A DNA stretch of 13,237 nucleotides. Origin: Zoogloeaceae bacterium (GTDB lineage: Bacteria > Pseudomonadota > Gammaproteobacteria > Burkholderiales > Rhodocyclaceae). Made by a program: the position numbers and the translations under genes. Positions 1-7,484 of the stretch are shown piece by piece (the stretch's first letter is position 1; each line of letters begins with the position of its first letter). The notes under the pieces are model-generated. The model did not search any database and was not told where the DNA came from. It saw nothing but the letters and a program-made list of their open reading frames with translations. The stretch is from contig JAIRLE010000010.1 of NCBI GenBank assembly GCA_031259605.1, positions 1 through 13,237 on the forward strand, read 5' to 3'.

Positions 1-135
1 CCGATCCCTGATCCCTGATCCCTGATCCCTGATCCCTGATCCCTGATCCCTGATCCCTGATTCCTGATTCCTGATCCCTGATCCCTGATCCCTGATCCCT
101 GATCCCTGATCCCTGATCCCTGATTCCCGATCCCC
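1..135. repeat. Heptanucleotide tandem repeat (GATCCCT), 19 units
   Basis: GAT occurs at positions 3, 10, 17 and every 7 bases to 129, giving 19 units in exact register. Sixteen units contain GATC (a Dam-type site) and three, at 59, 66 and 122, contain GATT. The array probably continues left of the window. It stops exactly one period before the ATG at 136, so it occupies the place where the moeB promoter and ribosome binding site would lie. No purine-rich Shine-Dalgarno sequence is visible. The units are contiguous with no unique spacers, so this is a microsatellite-like array and not a CRISPR. Confidence 0.97.
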
Positions 136-888
136 ATGAACGATCAACAACTGTTGCGTTACAGCCGCCATATCTTGCTCGATGAATTGGGCATTGCCGG
201 TCAGAAACGTTTGCTGAACGCCAGGGCGCTGATTATCGGCGCGGGCGGCTTGGGGTCTCCGGTTGCGCTTTATCTGGCGGCGGCGGGCGTGGGTACGCTG
301 GTAATCGCCGATGGCGACACGGTAGACGCCAGCAACCTGCAACGGCAGATACTGCACACGGAAACGCGCATCGGCATGAACAAGGCGCGTTCCGCGCAAA
401 ATACGCTGGCGTCGCTCAATCCGCAGGTCAGGGTCATTGCGCTGGAAGAGCGCCTGCGGGGCGCGGCGCTGGAAGACGCGGTACGCACCGCCGATCTGGC
501 GCTCGATTGCAGCGACAACTTTGCCACCCGCCACGCCATCAACCGCGCCTGCATCCAGTTCAAAAAACCGCTGGTTTCCGGCGCAGCCATTGGTTTTACG
601 GGACAGATCTGTGTCTTCGATCTGCGCGCTGAGGCTTCCCCCTGCTATCACTGTCTTTTTCCGGAAGTCGAGGAGGCGGACGCGCCACGCTGCGTCCAAA
701 GCGGCGTCTTTGCCCCGCTGACCGGCATCATCGGCGCGATGCAGGCAGGCGAAGCCATCAAGATCATGACCGGCATGGGGAAAACGCTCACCGGACGCCT
801 GCTGCAAGTCGATGCCCTGAACGCTCACACGCGTATGCTGAATCTTGCGCGCGACCCCCAATGCGGTACTTGCGGGCGCATTTCATGA
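136..888 (+). CDS. moeB: MoeB/ThiF/HesA-family adenylyltransferase (probable molybdopterin-synthase adenylyltransferase)
   Basis: This 250-residue E1-like enzyme should adenylate the C-terminal glycine of a sulfur-carrier protein (MoaD or ThiS) with ATP in the cytoplasm. Visible features are the nucleotide-binding loop GAGGLG at residues 35-40, the DGD at 59-61, the arginine-bearing SNLQRQ at 66-71, the catalytic-type Asp127 in CSDN, and two CxxC pairs (C170/C173 and C243/C246) that form the structural zinc site of MoeB/ThiF. The length equals canonical MoeB, and there is no C-terminal rhodanese domain. The start gives the usual N-terminus (LLRYSRHILL) but has no visible ribosome binding site, because the tandem repeat abuts it. 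No moaD or thiS gene lies nearby, so MoeB and ThiF cannot be separated with certainty. The stop overlaps the next start as ATGA, suggesting translational coupling. Confidence 0.9.
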   Translation: MNDQQLLRYSRHILLDELGIAGQKRLLNARALIIGAGGLGSPVALYLAAAGVGTLVIADGDTVDASNLQRQILHTETRIGMNKARSAQNTLASLNPQVRVIALEERLRGAALEDAVRTADLALDCSDNFATRHAINRACIQFKKPLVSGAAIGFTGQICVFDLRAEASPCYHCLFPEVEEADAPRCVQSGVFAPLTGIIGAMQAGEAIKIMTGMGKTLTGRLLQVDALNAHTRMLNLARDPQCGTCGRIS

Positions 889-2024
889 AGCCAACGAATC
901 CATGTCCCAGCGTCCTTTCCAGCGACGCATGTGGGCAATACCGACCAGAAATAGACGGACTCCGGGCCATTGCCGTCATCGCGGTGATTATCTGCCACAG
1001 CGAAACATCCTGGATTCCCGGCGGCTTCGTGGGCGTGGACGTATTTTTCGTCATCAGCGGCTACCTGATCACCCGCATCCTGCTTGCCGAACTGGAAGCC
1101 GGCAGGTTCAGTCTTGCCGGATTCTACGAGCGGCGGGCGCGGCGCATTCTGCCAGCGCTGTTTTGCGTGCTCATCTGCTGCCTGCCCTTTGCCTGGTTCT
1201 TGTTGCTGCCCGATCAACTGGAGAATTTTTCCCGCAGCCTCCTGTGGACGCTCGCCTTCATTTCCAACTTCTGGTTTCGCGGCGAGATCGGCTATTTCGC
1301 GCCCGCAGCGAACGAAATGCCGCTGCTGCACACCTGGAGTCTGGGCGTGGAAGAACAGTTCTACCTCTTCTTTCCCTTGCTCGTTTTTCTCTGCTGGCGC
1401 GGCAGGCACAGGAAATGGGTATTTTCGACGATCGTCCTGATCATTGCCCTCTGGAGCCTGAAATACGCCGATCGCAAGTCCTGGCATGGATCAAGCGGTG
1501 TTTTCTTCCTCACCCAGGCTCGTATCTGGGAACTTTTCATTGGCGCGCTGGCCGCCGTCTACCTTACTCGCTGGCGTACATGCGCGCCGCGCCGCTGGCT
1601 GGCGGAAACCGGCGCAGCCTTGGGTCTGTCGCTGATCCTGTTTGCCTGCGCGCGCCTTGACGCGGATTCTCCCTTTCCTGGTCGTTACACGCTCCTGCCG
1701 ACTCTGGGCGCATTGGGCGTGATCCTCTTTGCAACACCGCAAACGCTGGCCGGACGATTGCTTGCGTCAAAACCGCTGATCGGCGTCGGACTGGTGAGCT
1801 ACAGCGCCTATCTATGGCACCAGCCGGTGTTTACTTTCCTCCGTTTGTCGGATCCCTTGCCGATCTTGTCTTACTGGCCGGAGCAAATTGTCAGGATTCT
1901 GCTTTGCGCCTCCCCCCTGGCGCTTGCATACTTGAGTTGGCGCTTCGTGGAACAGCCGTTTCGCAACAAACGATTTTTGTCTCGACGACATATATTCCTT
2001 CTATCAGCGGGGGGGGGGTATTGA
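885..2024 (+). CDS. Membrane O-acyltransferase (acyltransferase-3 / OafA-YrhL type), N-terminal part, frameshifted at poly-G
   Basis: This is an integral membrane acyltransferase-3 domain, which in this family moves acyl groups across the membrane onto surface polysaccharides. Visible motifs from M1 at 885 are EIDGLRAIAV with conserved His38 in the first helix, the GVDVFFVISGYLIT helix (about 50-63), the arginine-rich FYERRARRI (80-88) and LLHTWSLGVEEQFY (147-160) with His149. Many hydrophobic helices follow. The start at 885 overlaps the moeB stop as ATGA. An in-frame upstream start at 861 exists but lies inside moeB. The frame runs into ten G at 2009-2018 and stops at 2024 after 379 residues. 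The missing C-terminal SGNH half is encoded immediately downstream in another frame. One extra G, or two fewer, would restore a protein of about 688 residues, typical of full-length acyltransferase-SGNH fusions. The acceptor (O-antigen, exopolysaccharide or other) is unknown. Confidence 0.88.
   Translation: MKPTNPCPSVLSSDACGQYRPEIDGLRAIAVIAVIICHSETSWIPGGFVGVDVFFVISGYLITRILLAELEAGRFSLAGFYERRARRILPALFCVLICCLPFAWFLLLPDQLENFSRSLLWTLAFISNFWFRGEIGYFAPAANEMPLLHTWSLGVEEQFYLFFPLLVFLCWRGRHRKWVFSTIVLIIALWSLKYADRKSWHGSSGVFFLTQARIWELFIGALAAVYLTRWRTCAPRRWLAETGAALGLSLILFACARLDADSPFPGRYTLLPTLGALGVILFATPQTLAGRLLASKPLIGVGLVSYSAYLWHQPVFTFLRLSDPLPILSYWPEQIVRILLCASPLALAYLSWRFVEQPFRNKRFLSRRHIFLLSAGGGY
2009..2018 (+). 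repeat. Poly-G tract (10 G) at the frameshift site of the acyltransferase gene
   Basis: Ten consecutive G lie at the codons for the Gly-Gly-Gly of the last membrane helix before the SGNH domain. With ten, the N-terminal frame reads into TAT TGA and stops. With eleven or eight, it joins the downstream frame (GTA TTG ATT) and keeps a hydrophobic helix. Homopolymer G tracts of this length inside surface-modification genes are classic slipped-strand phase-variation sites. They are also classic sequencing-error sites. Confidence 0.95.
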
Positions 2025-2950
2025 TTGGCGCTATCTCGGCAAGCGGCATATGGATGCAAGGCTGGCCGGGCAGATTTTCGCCGGAAGAAACCGATCTCCT
2101 GATGTCGTACGAAGCGAGAACGCAGTACGTCATCCATCGCTTCAATGAAATCAAGAAGAACCAGGCGGCCTTCGACAGCATGGCGGGCAAGCCGCGCGTA
2201 CTGATCCTGGGCGACAGTTACGCGCAGGATCTGGTCAATATGATTCATGAAAACAAGCTGCTGTCCGATGACGCACAAATCCGGACGCGTTACATGCCGG
2301 CGCGCTGCCAAATCTATCGCGGCGATGAAGACTTCATGACTTTTGTGGATGAACAGGACAAAAAGTCGTGCGCCAGAAATATTTCCCATTTTTATGAAGG
2401 TTTGCGCGCATTCATCGAACAGGCGGACACGATCATTTTTGCAGCATCCTGGCAAGCGTGGTCGGCTGAACGTCTGCCCGCGACCTTGCGTAATCTCGGC
2501 ATTCCACCGCGAACCCGCGTCATCGTCCTGGGACGCAAGAATTTTGGCAAAGTAAAACGCAGGCGCTATCTGGGATTCTCACGCATGGAAAAGATCGCGC
2601 TGCGTAATCCGGTCACCCCCGAACATTTGCGCATCAACACCCTGATGAAACAAAACCTGGGCGCGGCGGGCGTCGAATTCATCGATCTGCACGCCCTTGC
2701 CTGCGGCGAAGCCTCCGAAACCTGCCCGGTCTTCACCCCCGAAGGCAAACTGATTACCCATGATGGCGGTCATCTCACCCAGGCCGGCGCGGCCTATCTT
2801 GGCCGACTTCTCAAGGAAGCCGCGGAAGTTGCGGGCGACGGCGATTTCGGGAAAGAGCATCCGGGATTTGCTCTCCCCTCCCCTGAACCCCAAGAACCTG
2901 TTTACGATCCTGGATTGCGCAGGTTTCCTTCTCCCCTTCAAAGGGGATAA
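2018..2950 (+). CDS. SGNH-hydrolase-type C-terminal domain of the split acyltransferase (out of frame with its N-terminal half)
   Basis: This frame continues the acyltransferase: the rest of a membrane helix (VLIGAISASGIWMQGW), a linker, then an SGNH domain of the type fused to acyltransferase-3 proteins. The nucleophile motif is GDSYAQD (Ser codon 2216-2218, about residue 445 of the restored fusion). The Asp/His block is HDGGHLTQAG (Asp 2762-2764, His 2771-2773, about residues 627 and 630). FAASWQAW fits the middle of this domain type. As an independent gene it would need an internal start (TTG 2021 or ATG 2054), and no convincing ribosome binding site is seen. The natural reading is expression only when the G tract at 2009-2018 changes length. 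The last 30 or so residues are Pro/Arg-rich and translate repeat-like sequence, so the 3' end may be eroded or extended. Confidence 0.82.
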   Translation, partial: VLIGAISASGIWMQGWPGRFSPEETDLLMSYEARTQYVIHRFNEIKKNQAAFDSMAGKPRVLILGDSYAQDLVNMIHENKLLSDDAQIRTRYMPARCQIYRGDEDFMTFVDEQDKKSCARNISHFYEGLRAFIEQADTIIFAASWQAWSAERLPATLRNLGIPPRTRVIVLGRKNFGKVKRRRYLGFSRMEKIALRNPVTPEHLRINTLMKQNLGAAGVEFIDLHALACGEASETCPVFTPEGKLITHDGGHLTQAGAAYLGRLLKEAAEVAGDGDFGKEHPGFALPSPEPQEPVYDPGLRRFPSPLQRG

Positions 2951-2990
2951 ATTCACCCGGAAAAATGCTTGTTCAGGATGAATTCGCTGT

Positions 2991-3015
2991 CCCTCTCCCG
3001 CGAAGCGGGAGAGGG
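2991..3015. repeat. REP-like palindrome, copy 1
   Basis: Perfect 11-bp inverted arms (CCCTCTCCCGC and its complement) surround a GAA loop. The same core occurs near 13001 and 13114, so this is a dispersed element. It could act as a transcription terminator for the acyltransferase gene, although no T-tract follows on the plus strand. Confidence 0.85.
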
Positions 3016-3079
3016 AAATCCCCTGTTTTCCGTGGCGGTTCTGGTAAAAAAGTATCCGTCATTGCGAAGCGCGGCATTC

Positions 3080-3109
3080 TTGCCTCTTCAAGGTCTTACC
3101 GGGTACCAT
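3080..3109 (+). promoter_or_regulatory. Weak candidate sigma70 promoter for pheS
   Basis: TTGCCT (3080-3085) and TACCAT (3104-3109) are separated by 18 bases. Each matches its consensus hexamer at four of six positions, and the -10 box ends about 30 bases before the pheS ATG. The match is weak. It is listed because pheS here is not preceded by its usual co-transcribed ribosomal genes and needs a promoter in this gap or upstream. Confidence 0.2.
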
Positions 3110-3139
3110 GCCGGATTTCTTACTCAGGATACAAGCCCC

Positions 3140-4180
3140 ATGCAGGATATCGATCGGATCGTCCAGGAAGCCCGTGCCGCGTTCGCGGCGACGGATAATC
3201 CGGATGCCCTGGAGCAGGCCAAGGCGCGGTATCTGGGCAAGAGTGGCCGGATTACCGTCCTTCTGAAAGAACTGGGCAGGCTCGCGGCGGAGGAAAAAAG
3301 GAAAGCCGGCGCGGCCATCAACCAGGCCAAGGCGGCGGTGGAGGCGGCGCTGACCGGGCGGCGCGAGGCGATCAAACAGGCCGCATTGTCGGCGCGGCTG
3401 GCCGAGGAGGCGCTGGATGTCACCCTGCCGGGACGCGGCGAGGCGCAGGGCGGACTGCATCCGGTAACGCGCACCCTGGAGCGCATCGAGCGCCTGTTCG
3501 CTTCCATTGGCTTTACCGTAGCCGACGGCCCGGAAATCGAGACTGATTTTTACAACTTCACCGCGCTGAATACGCCCGAAGACCATCCGGCGCGCTCCAT
3601 GCACGACACCTTCTATCTGCTCGATGAAGGCGGGCGGCTGGCGGAAGGGGTGTTGTTGCGCACACATACCAGTCCCATCCAGGCGCGTTACATGCAGGCG
3701 CATGTGGCGAAATACGCCGGACAGGAGACCATGCCGGAAATCCGCATCATCGCGCCGGGACGGGTCTATCGCGTCGATTCCGACGCCACGCATTCGCCGA
3801 TGTTCCATCAGGTCGAAGGTTTGTGGGTGGGCGAAAACGTCTCCTTTGCCGACCTGAAAGGCGTGATTGCCGATTTCCTGCGCCGCTTTTTCGAGACTGA
3901 CGATCTGAAGGTGCGTTTTCGTCCTTCGTTTTTTCCTTTCACCGAACCTTCCGCCGAAATCGACGTGGCCTTCACGCACGGGGCGCAACGGTGGCTGGAA
4001 ATCGCCGGTTGCGGCATGGTGCATCCCAATGTGCTCACTCACGCGGGCATAGACCCGGAAAGATACACGGGCTTTGCTTTCGGGTTTGGCCCGGATCGGC
4101 TCGCCATGCTGCGTTATGGCGTCAATGACCTGCGCCTGTTCTTCGAAGGCGACCTGCGCTTCTTGCGTCAGTTCGTCTGA
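3140..4180 (+). CDS. pheS: Phenylalanine-tRNA ligase alpha subunit
   Basis: This 346-residue catalytic subunit of the alpha2-beta2 enzyme charges tRNA-Phe with phenylalanine using ATP. The N-terminal coiled-coil tRNA-contact region spans about residues 1-90. The class II core follows: HPVTRTLERIERLF (from about 107), DFYNFTALNTPEDHPAR in motif 1, motif 2 RVYRVDSDATHSPMFHQ (from about 208) and motif 3 GFGPDRLAMLRYG (from about 315). The start at 3140 gives the usual N-terminus (MQDIDRIVQEA) with AGGA about ten bases upstream. A longer frame from 2969 would add 57 residues made of intergenic repeat and is rejected. pheT follows after 30 bases. In many proteobacteria pheST sits behind thrS-infC-rpmI-rplT; here an acyltransferase gene occupies that place. 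Confidence 0.97.
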   Translation: MQDIDRIVQEARAAFAATDNPDALEQAKARYLGKSGRITVLLKELGRLAAEEKRKAGAAINQAKAAVEAALTGRREAIKQAALSARLAEEALDVTLPGRGEAQGGLHPVTRTLERIERLFASIGFTVADGPEIETDFYNFTALNTPEDHPARSMHDTFYLLDEGGRLAEGVLLRTHTSPIQARYMQAHVAKYAGQETMPEIRIIAPGRVYRVDSDATHSPMFHQVEGLWVGENVSFADLKGVIADFLRRFFETDDLKVRFRPSFFPFTEPSAEIDVAFTHGAQRWLEIAGCGMVHPNVLTHAGIDPERYTGFAFGFGPDRLAMLRYGVNDLRLFFEGDLRFLRQFV

Positions 4181-4210
4181 TTCCTCCTTTGCCTTACGAG
4201 CGAGATTTTC

Positions 4211-6577
4211 ATGCAATTTTCCGAATCCTGGCTGCGAACCCTCGTCAATCCCGCGCTTTCCAGCGCGGAACTCGCCCACCTCCTGACCATGGCCGGGCTG
4301 GAAGTAGAAGCAATGGAAACCGCCGCGCCCGCTTTTACCGGCGTGGTCGCAGCCGAGATCGTCTCGGTCGCCAGGCACCCGGACGCCGACCGCCTGAACG
4401 TCTGCCAGGTGGATGCGGGCGATGCCGCGCTCCGGCAAATCGTCTGCGGCGCGCCCAACGCGGCGGCGGGAATGAAAGCGCCCTGCGCCCTGCCGGGCGC
4501 AGTCCTGCCGGGAGACTTCAAAATAAAAACCGCAAAAGTGCGCGGCGTCGAATCCTCCGGAATGCTCTGTTCGGCAAGGGAACTGGGGATTTCCGAAGAT
4601 GCCGCCGGCCTGATGGCGCTACCCGCTGACGCGCCAGTGGGGCAATCCCTCCGCGATTACCTCGATCTGGACGACTGTCTCCATACCCTGAAGCTCACCC
4701 CCAACCGCGCGGATTGCCTGTCGCTGGTCGGCATTGCCCGCGAAGTGGCGGCGCTCACCGGCGCGCCCCTCAATCTGCCGCGGACGCCTCAGGTCGCCGT
4801 CGCCGCGCCCCAGACCCGCGCCGTGCGTTTGCAAGCGCCCGCTGCCTGTCCGCGCTATTGCGGACGGATCATCGGCGGCGTGGACGCAAAAGCGCCCACG
4901 CCGGAATGGATGCGCCGCCGCCTGGAGCGCAGCGGCCTGCGCAGCATTTCCGCGCTGGTCGACATCACCAACTACGTCATGCTGGCCCTGGGGCAGCCCT
5001 TGCACGCCTTCGACAACGCCCGGCTTTCCGGCGACATCCGCGTCCGCATGGCGGCGTCCGGCGAAAAACTGCTGCTGTTGAACGGGCAGGAAATCGCGCT
5101 TTCCGATGACATCCTGGTCATTGCCGACGCGACGGGCGCAAAGGCAATGGCGGGTATCATGGGCGGCGAAGAGAGCGCCATCACGCTGGAAACCACGGAA
5201 GTCTTTCTCGAATCCGCCTTCTTCGCGCCCGCCGCCATTGCCGGCCGGGCGCGGCGGCACAATTTTTCCAGCGACGCTTCGCACCGTTACGAGCGCGGTG
5301 TGGATTGGGACAATTGCGCAAACGCGCTGGAATACGCCAGCGCCCTGATTGTGGAAATCTGCGGCGGCGCGGCGGGCGCGGTCACGGATGCCGTGGACAA
5401 AGCGCATCTGCCCAAACGTCCCGTCGTGCGCCTGCGTCCGCCCAGGCTGGCCAAGGTGCTGGGAACACCCTTTCGCGCGGCGGAAATCACGCAATACCTG
5501 ACGCGCCTCGCCTTGCCTTTTACCCGCGTGAGCACGGATTTTCTGGTGACGCCGCCCAGCTATCGCTTCGACATTGAAATCGAGGAAGATCTGATCGAGG
5601 AAATCGCCCGTGTGCATGGCTACGAAAACCTGCCCGCGCCGGAGCCAAAAGGCCAGCTTGCCATGCTGCCGCAACCGGAAAACCGGCGCGCGCAGACCAG
5701 TCTGCGCCAGCAAATTGCCGACCGGGGCTTTCAGGAAGTCATCAACTACGCCTTCGTGCCGGAGGAATGGGAACGCGATCTTGCCGCCAACGCCCTGCCG
5801 GTGCGCCTTGCCAATCCCATCGCCAGCCAGCTTGCCGTCCTGCGCTCCTCGCTGCTGGGCGGTCTCATCGACAACCTCGTCACCAACCTGAAACGCAAGC
5901 AATCCCGCGTCCGTCTCTTTGAAACGGGACGCTGTTTCGCCTACGCCGGAAACGGTCATCGACAGCCCTGGCATCTGGCAATGCTGGCTTACGGCACACG
6001 CCTGCCCGAAGGCTGGGGACGCGACACGCGCGCGATCGATTTCTTCGATCTCAAAGGCGACGTGGAAAGCCTGTTCGCGCCCGCCGAACTTTCGTTCATC
6101 CGCTGCGAGCATCCCGCCCTGCATCCCGGACGTGCCGCCAGCATCCAGTTGGCGGGCAAGCGCGTCGGCCACATCGGCGAACTGCATCCGCAATGGGTAC
6201 AAAAATACGAACTGTCCGCCGCGCCCATCGTCTGCGAACTCGAACTGGAGGCGCTGGCTTCCAGGACGCTGCCCGCCTACGCGGAAGTTTCCCGCTTTCA
6301 GCCCGCCATCCGCGATCTGGCCGTGCTGGTCGACCAGGCGCTGCCCCTGGACGACATCCTGCGCGGCATGAAGCAACACGCGCCCAGCCAGATCTGCGCC
6401 ATCCAGCTCTTCGATTTATATCAGGGGAAAGGCATCCCCGAAGGAAGAAAAAGCCTTGCTTTTCGTATAGTTATGCAAGATACTCAACGTACTTTATCAG
6501 ATGCGGACATCGATCTTGCCGTAACCGGAATCACTGCCTATCTGAAACAACATTTTCAGGCGCAACTGCGAACCTGA
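4211..6577 (+). CDS. pheT: Phenylalanine-tRNA ligase beta subunit
   Basis: This 788-residue beta subunit, near the 795 of E. coli, partners PheS and carries the editing and tRNA-binding domains. In order it has an N-terminal tRNA-binding OB-fold (about 40-150, with FTGVVAAEIVSVARHPDADR), a B3/B4 editing module (about 210-385, with DITNYVMLALGQPLHAFD), a B5 domain (from about 404, ending near FDIEIEEDLIEEIARVHGYE at about 454), a catalytic-like core, and a C-terminal anticodon-binding FDX-ACB domain from about 690 (SRFQPAIRDLAVLVDQ). It lies 30 bases after pheS and 62 bases before ihfA with no terminator between, so the three are probably one transcript. The last 150 or so bases are noticeably more AT-rich than the rest, although the protein sequence there is normal. 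Confidence 0.97.
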   Translation: MQFSESWLRTLVNPALSSAELAHLLTMAGLEVEAMETAAPAFTGVVAAEIVSVARHPDADRLNVCQVDAGDAALRQIVCGAPNAAAGMKAPCALPGAVLPGDFKIKTAKVRGVESSGMLCSARELGISEDAAGLMALPADAPVGQSLRDYLDLDDCLHTLKLTPNRADCLSLVGIAREVAALTGAPLNLPRTPQVAVAAPQTRAVRLQAPAACPRYCGRIIGGVDAKAPTPEWMRRRLERSGLRSISALVDITNYVMLALGQPLHAFDNARLSGDIRVRMAASGEKLLLLNGQEIALSDDILVIADATGAKAMAGIMGGEESAITLETTEVFLESAFFAPAAIAGRARRHNFSSDASHRYERGVDWDNCANALEYASALIVEICGGAAGAVTDAVDKAHLPKRPVVRLRPPRLAKVLGTPFRAAEITQYLTRLALPFTRVSTDFLVTPPSYRFDIEIEEDLIEEIARVHGYENLPAPEPKGQLAMLPQPENRRAQTSLRQQIADRGFQEVINYAFVPEEWERDLAANALPVRLANPIASQLAVLRSSLLGGLIDNLVTNLKRKQSRVRLFETGRCFAYAGNGHRQPWHLAMLAYGTRLPEGWGRDTRAIDFFDLKGDVESLFAPAELSFIRCEHPALHPGRAASIQLAGKRVGHIGELHPQWVQKYELSAAPIVCELELEALASRTLPAYAEVSRFQPAIRDLAVLVDQALPLDDILRGMKQHAPSQICAIQLFDLYQGKGIPEGRKSLAFRIVMQDTQRTLSDADIDLAVTGITAYLKQHFQAQLRT

Positions 6578-6639
6578 ATCGCGTCCCGACAGATTCGCGC
6601 TGGATTCCTGTTTGCGCCGTCCGTTTTCCCGTGTGAAAC

Positions 6640-6963
6640 ATGAGCTTATCTACGCCCGCCAAAACCCTGACCAAAGCAGAGCTTTCCGATCTTCTTTTCG
6701 TGGAGTTCGGTCTCAACAAGCGCGAGTCCAAGGACATGGTGGAGGCTTTTTTCGAGGAAATCCGCGACGCGCTGGAACGGGGCGAAGGCGTCAAGCTCTC
6801 CGGTTTCGGCAATTTCCAGTTGCGCGACAAGCCGCAACGCCCCGGGCGTAACCCCAAGACCGGCGAGGAAATCCCCATTACCGCCCGCCGCGTCGTCACT
6901 TTTCACGCCAGCCAGCGGTTGAAGGCGGAGGTGGAAGAGGCCTTCAATGGAACACCGGCATAA
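6640..6963 (+). CDS. ihfA: Integration host factor alpha subunit
   Basis: This 107-residue HU/IHF-family DNA-bending protein forms a heterodimer with IhfB and acts in replication, recombination and transcription architecture. The family signature GFGNFQLRDKPQRPGRNPKT spans residues 55-74. The beta-arm carries the intercalating proline (Pro72 in GRNPKTGEE), followed by RRVVTFHAS. The N-terminus has about eight extra residues before the conserved LTKAEL, but no other start fits. A position directly after pheT and before a MerR-type gene is the classical proteobacterial arrangement and separates IhfA from IhfB or HU. The C-terminal end overlaps the next gene by 17 bases in another frame. Confidence 0.96.
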   Translation: MSLSTPAKTLTKAELSDLLFVEFGLNKRESKDMVEAFFEEIRDALERGEGVKLSGFGNFQLRDKPQRPGRNPKTGEEIPITARRVVTFHASQRLKAEVEEAFNGTPA

Positions 6964-7432
6964 CCAGCCCGTCACGCTCAGCGAGGAGGATCTTCCGCCC
7001 ATCCCCGCCAAACGCTATTTCACCATCGGTGAAGTGAGCGAACTGTGCGGCGTCAAGCCGCATGTGCTGCGTTACTGGGAACAGGAATTCACCCAGTTGA
7101 AGCCCGTCAAGCGGCGCGGCAACCGGCGCTATTACCAGCACCACGAAGTGCTGCTGGTGCGCCGCATCCGCGAACTGCTCTACAGCCAGTGCTTTACCAT
7201 CAGCGGCGCGCGCAATCGCCTGGAAGAGGAACTCCTGGAAGCTGCCGCCGAAACGCCGGGGAAAAAACCGCTGTCCATCCGCCAGATCCGGGAAGAACTC
7301 ACCACCATCCTGCAACTTCTGGGCGGCAGCGTGACCGTGATCGCAACGCCGTCCGCCGCGCCTTCCGCTTCCGCCGCGCCGGTAACGCCGGAACTTTTTC
7401 CCTCCGCCGAAGAAGGCGTGATCGAGGACTGA
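6947..7432 (+). CDS. MerR-family transcriptional regulator (pheT-ihfA-linked type)
   Basis: The protein has 161 residues. A MerR-type winged helix-turn-helix covers about residues 24-95: YFTIGEVSELCGVKPHVLRYWE, then the wing KPVKRRGNRRYY and a helix VLLVRRIRELLY. A short helical stretch follows, then a low-complexity Ala/Pro/Ser tail (136-152). There is no cysteine-rich effector loop like that of metal sensors, and the ligand is unknown. It starts inside ihfA, with AAGAGG at 6935-6940 six bases before the ATG, indicating coupled translation. This uncharacterised regulator is a regular neighbour of ihfA in Gammaproteobacteria and Betaproteobacteria, where its targets are mostly unstudied. Confidence 0.92.
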   Translation: MEHRHNQPVTLSEEDLPPIPAKRYFTIGEVSELCGVKPHVLRYWEQEFTQLKPVKRRGNRRYYQHHEVLLVRRIRELLYSQCFTISGARNRLEEELLEAAAETPGKKPLSIRQIREELTTILQLLGGSVTVIATPSAAPSASAAPVTPELFPSAEEGVIED

Positions 7433-7484
7433 GCGGCGGTTCGTTCGCCTTGCTTTTTGTCTTCCCTCTTTTGATTTAAACGCC

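Larger units (their letters stand above)
2951..3139. other. Intergenic region upstream of pheS
   Basis: This 189-base gap precedes pheS. It contains one perfect palindrome (2991-3015), listed separately, and a weak sigma70-like pair. No infC, rpmI or rplT gene, no tRNA and no phenylalanine-rich leader peptide is visible. The pheS frame stays open back to 2969, but that extension translates the palindrome and has no family resemblance. Confidence 0.7.

Noticed and set aside
1..135. CRISPR array
   Set aside because: Units are 7 bp and contiguous with no spacers, and there are no cas genes.
2931..2946. Intrinsic terminator formed by CCCCT / AGGGG after the acyltransferase
   Set aside because: The stem is five pairs and is followed by ATAAATTC, with no T-tract.
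2969..3139. 57-codon N-terminal extension of pheS, or a leader peptide for attenuation
   Set aside because: It translates the REP-like palindrome; there is no phenylalanine run and no paired attenuator hairpin with a T-tract.
3059..4438. Minus-strand open frame (459 codons) opposite pheS and the pheT start
   Set aside because: It is antisense to a well-supported essential gene, spans the intergenic gap and shows no family motif.
4619..6379. Long minus-strand open frame (586 codons) opposite pheT
   Set aside because: It mirrors the codon structure of the strongly conserved pheT in GC-rich DNA and has no recognisable domain.
7433..7484. tRNA gene after the MerR-type regulator (a tRNA-Pro is common there)
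   Set aside because: The gap is only 52 bases and holds no cloverleaf-forming sequence or TTCGA-type T-arm.
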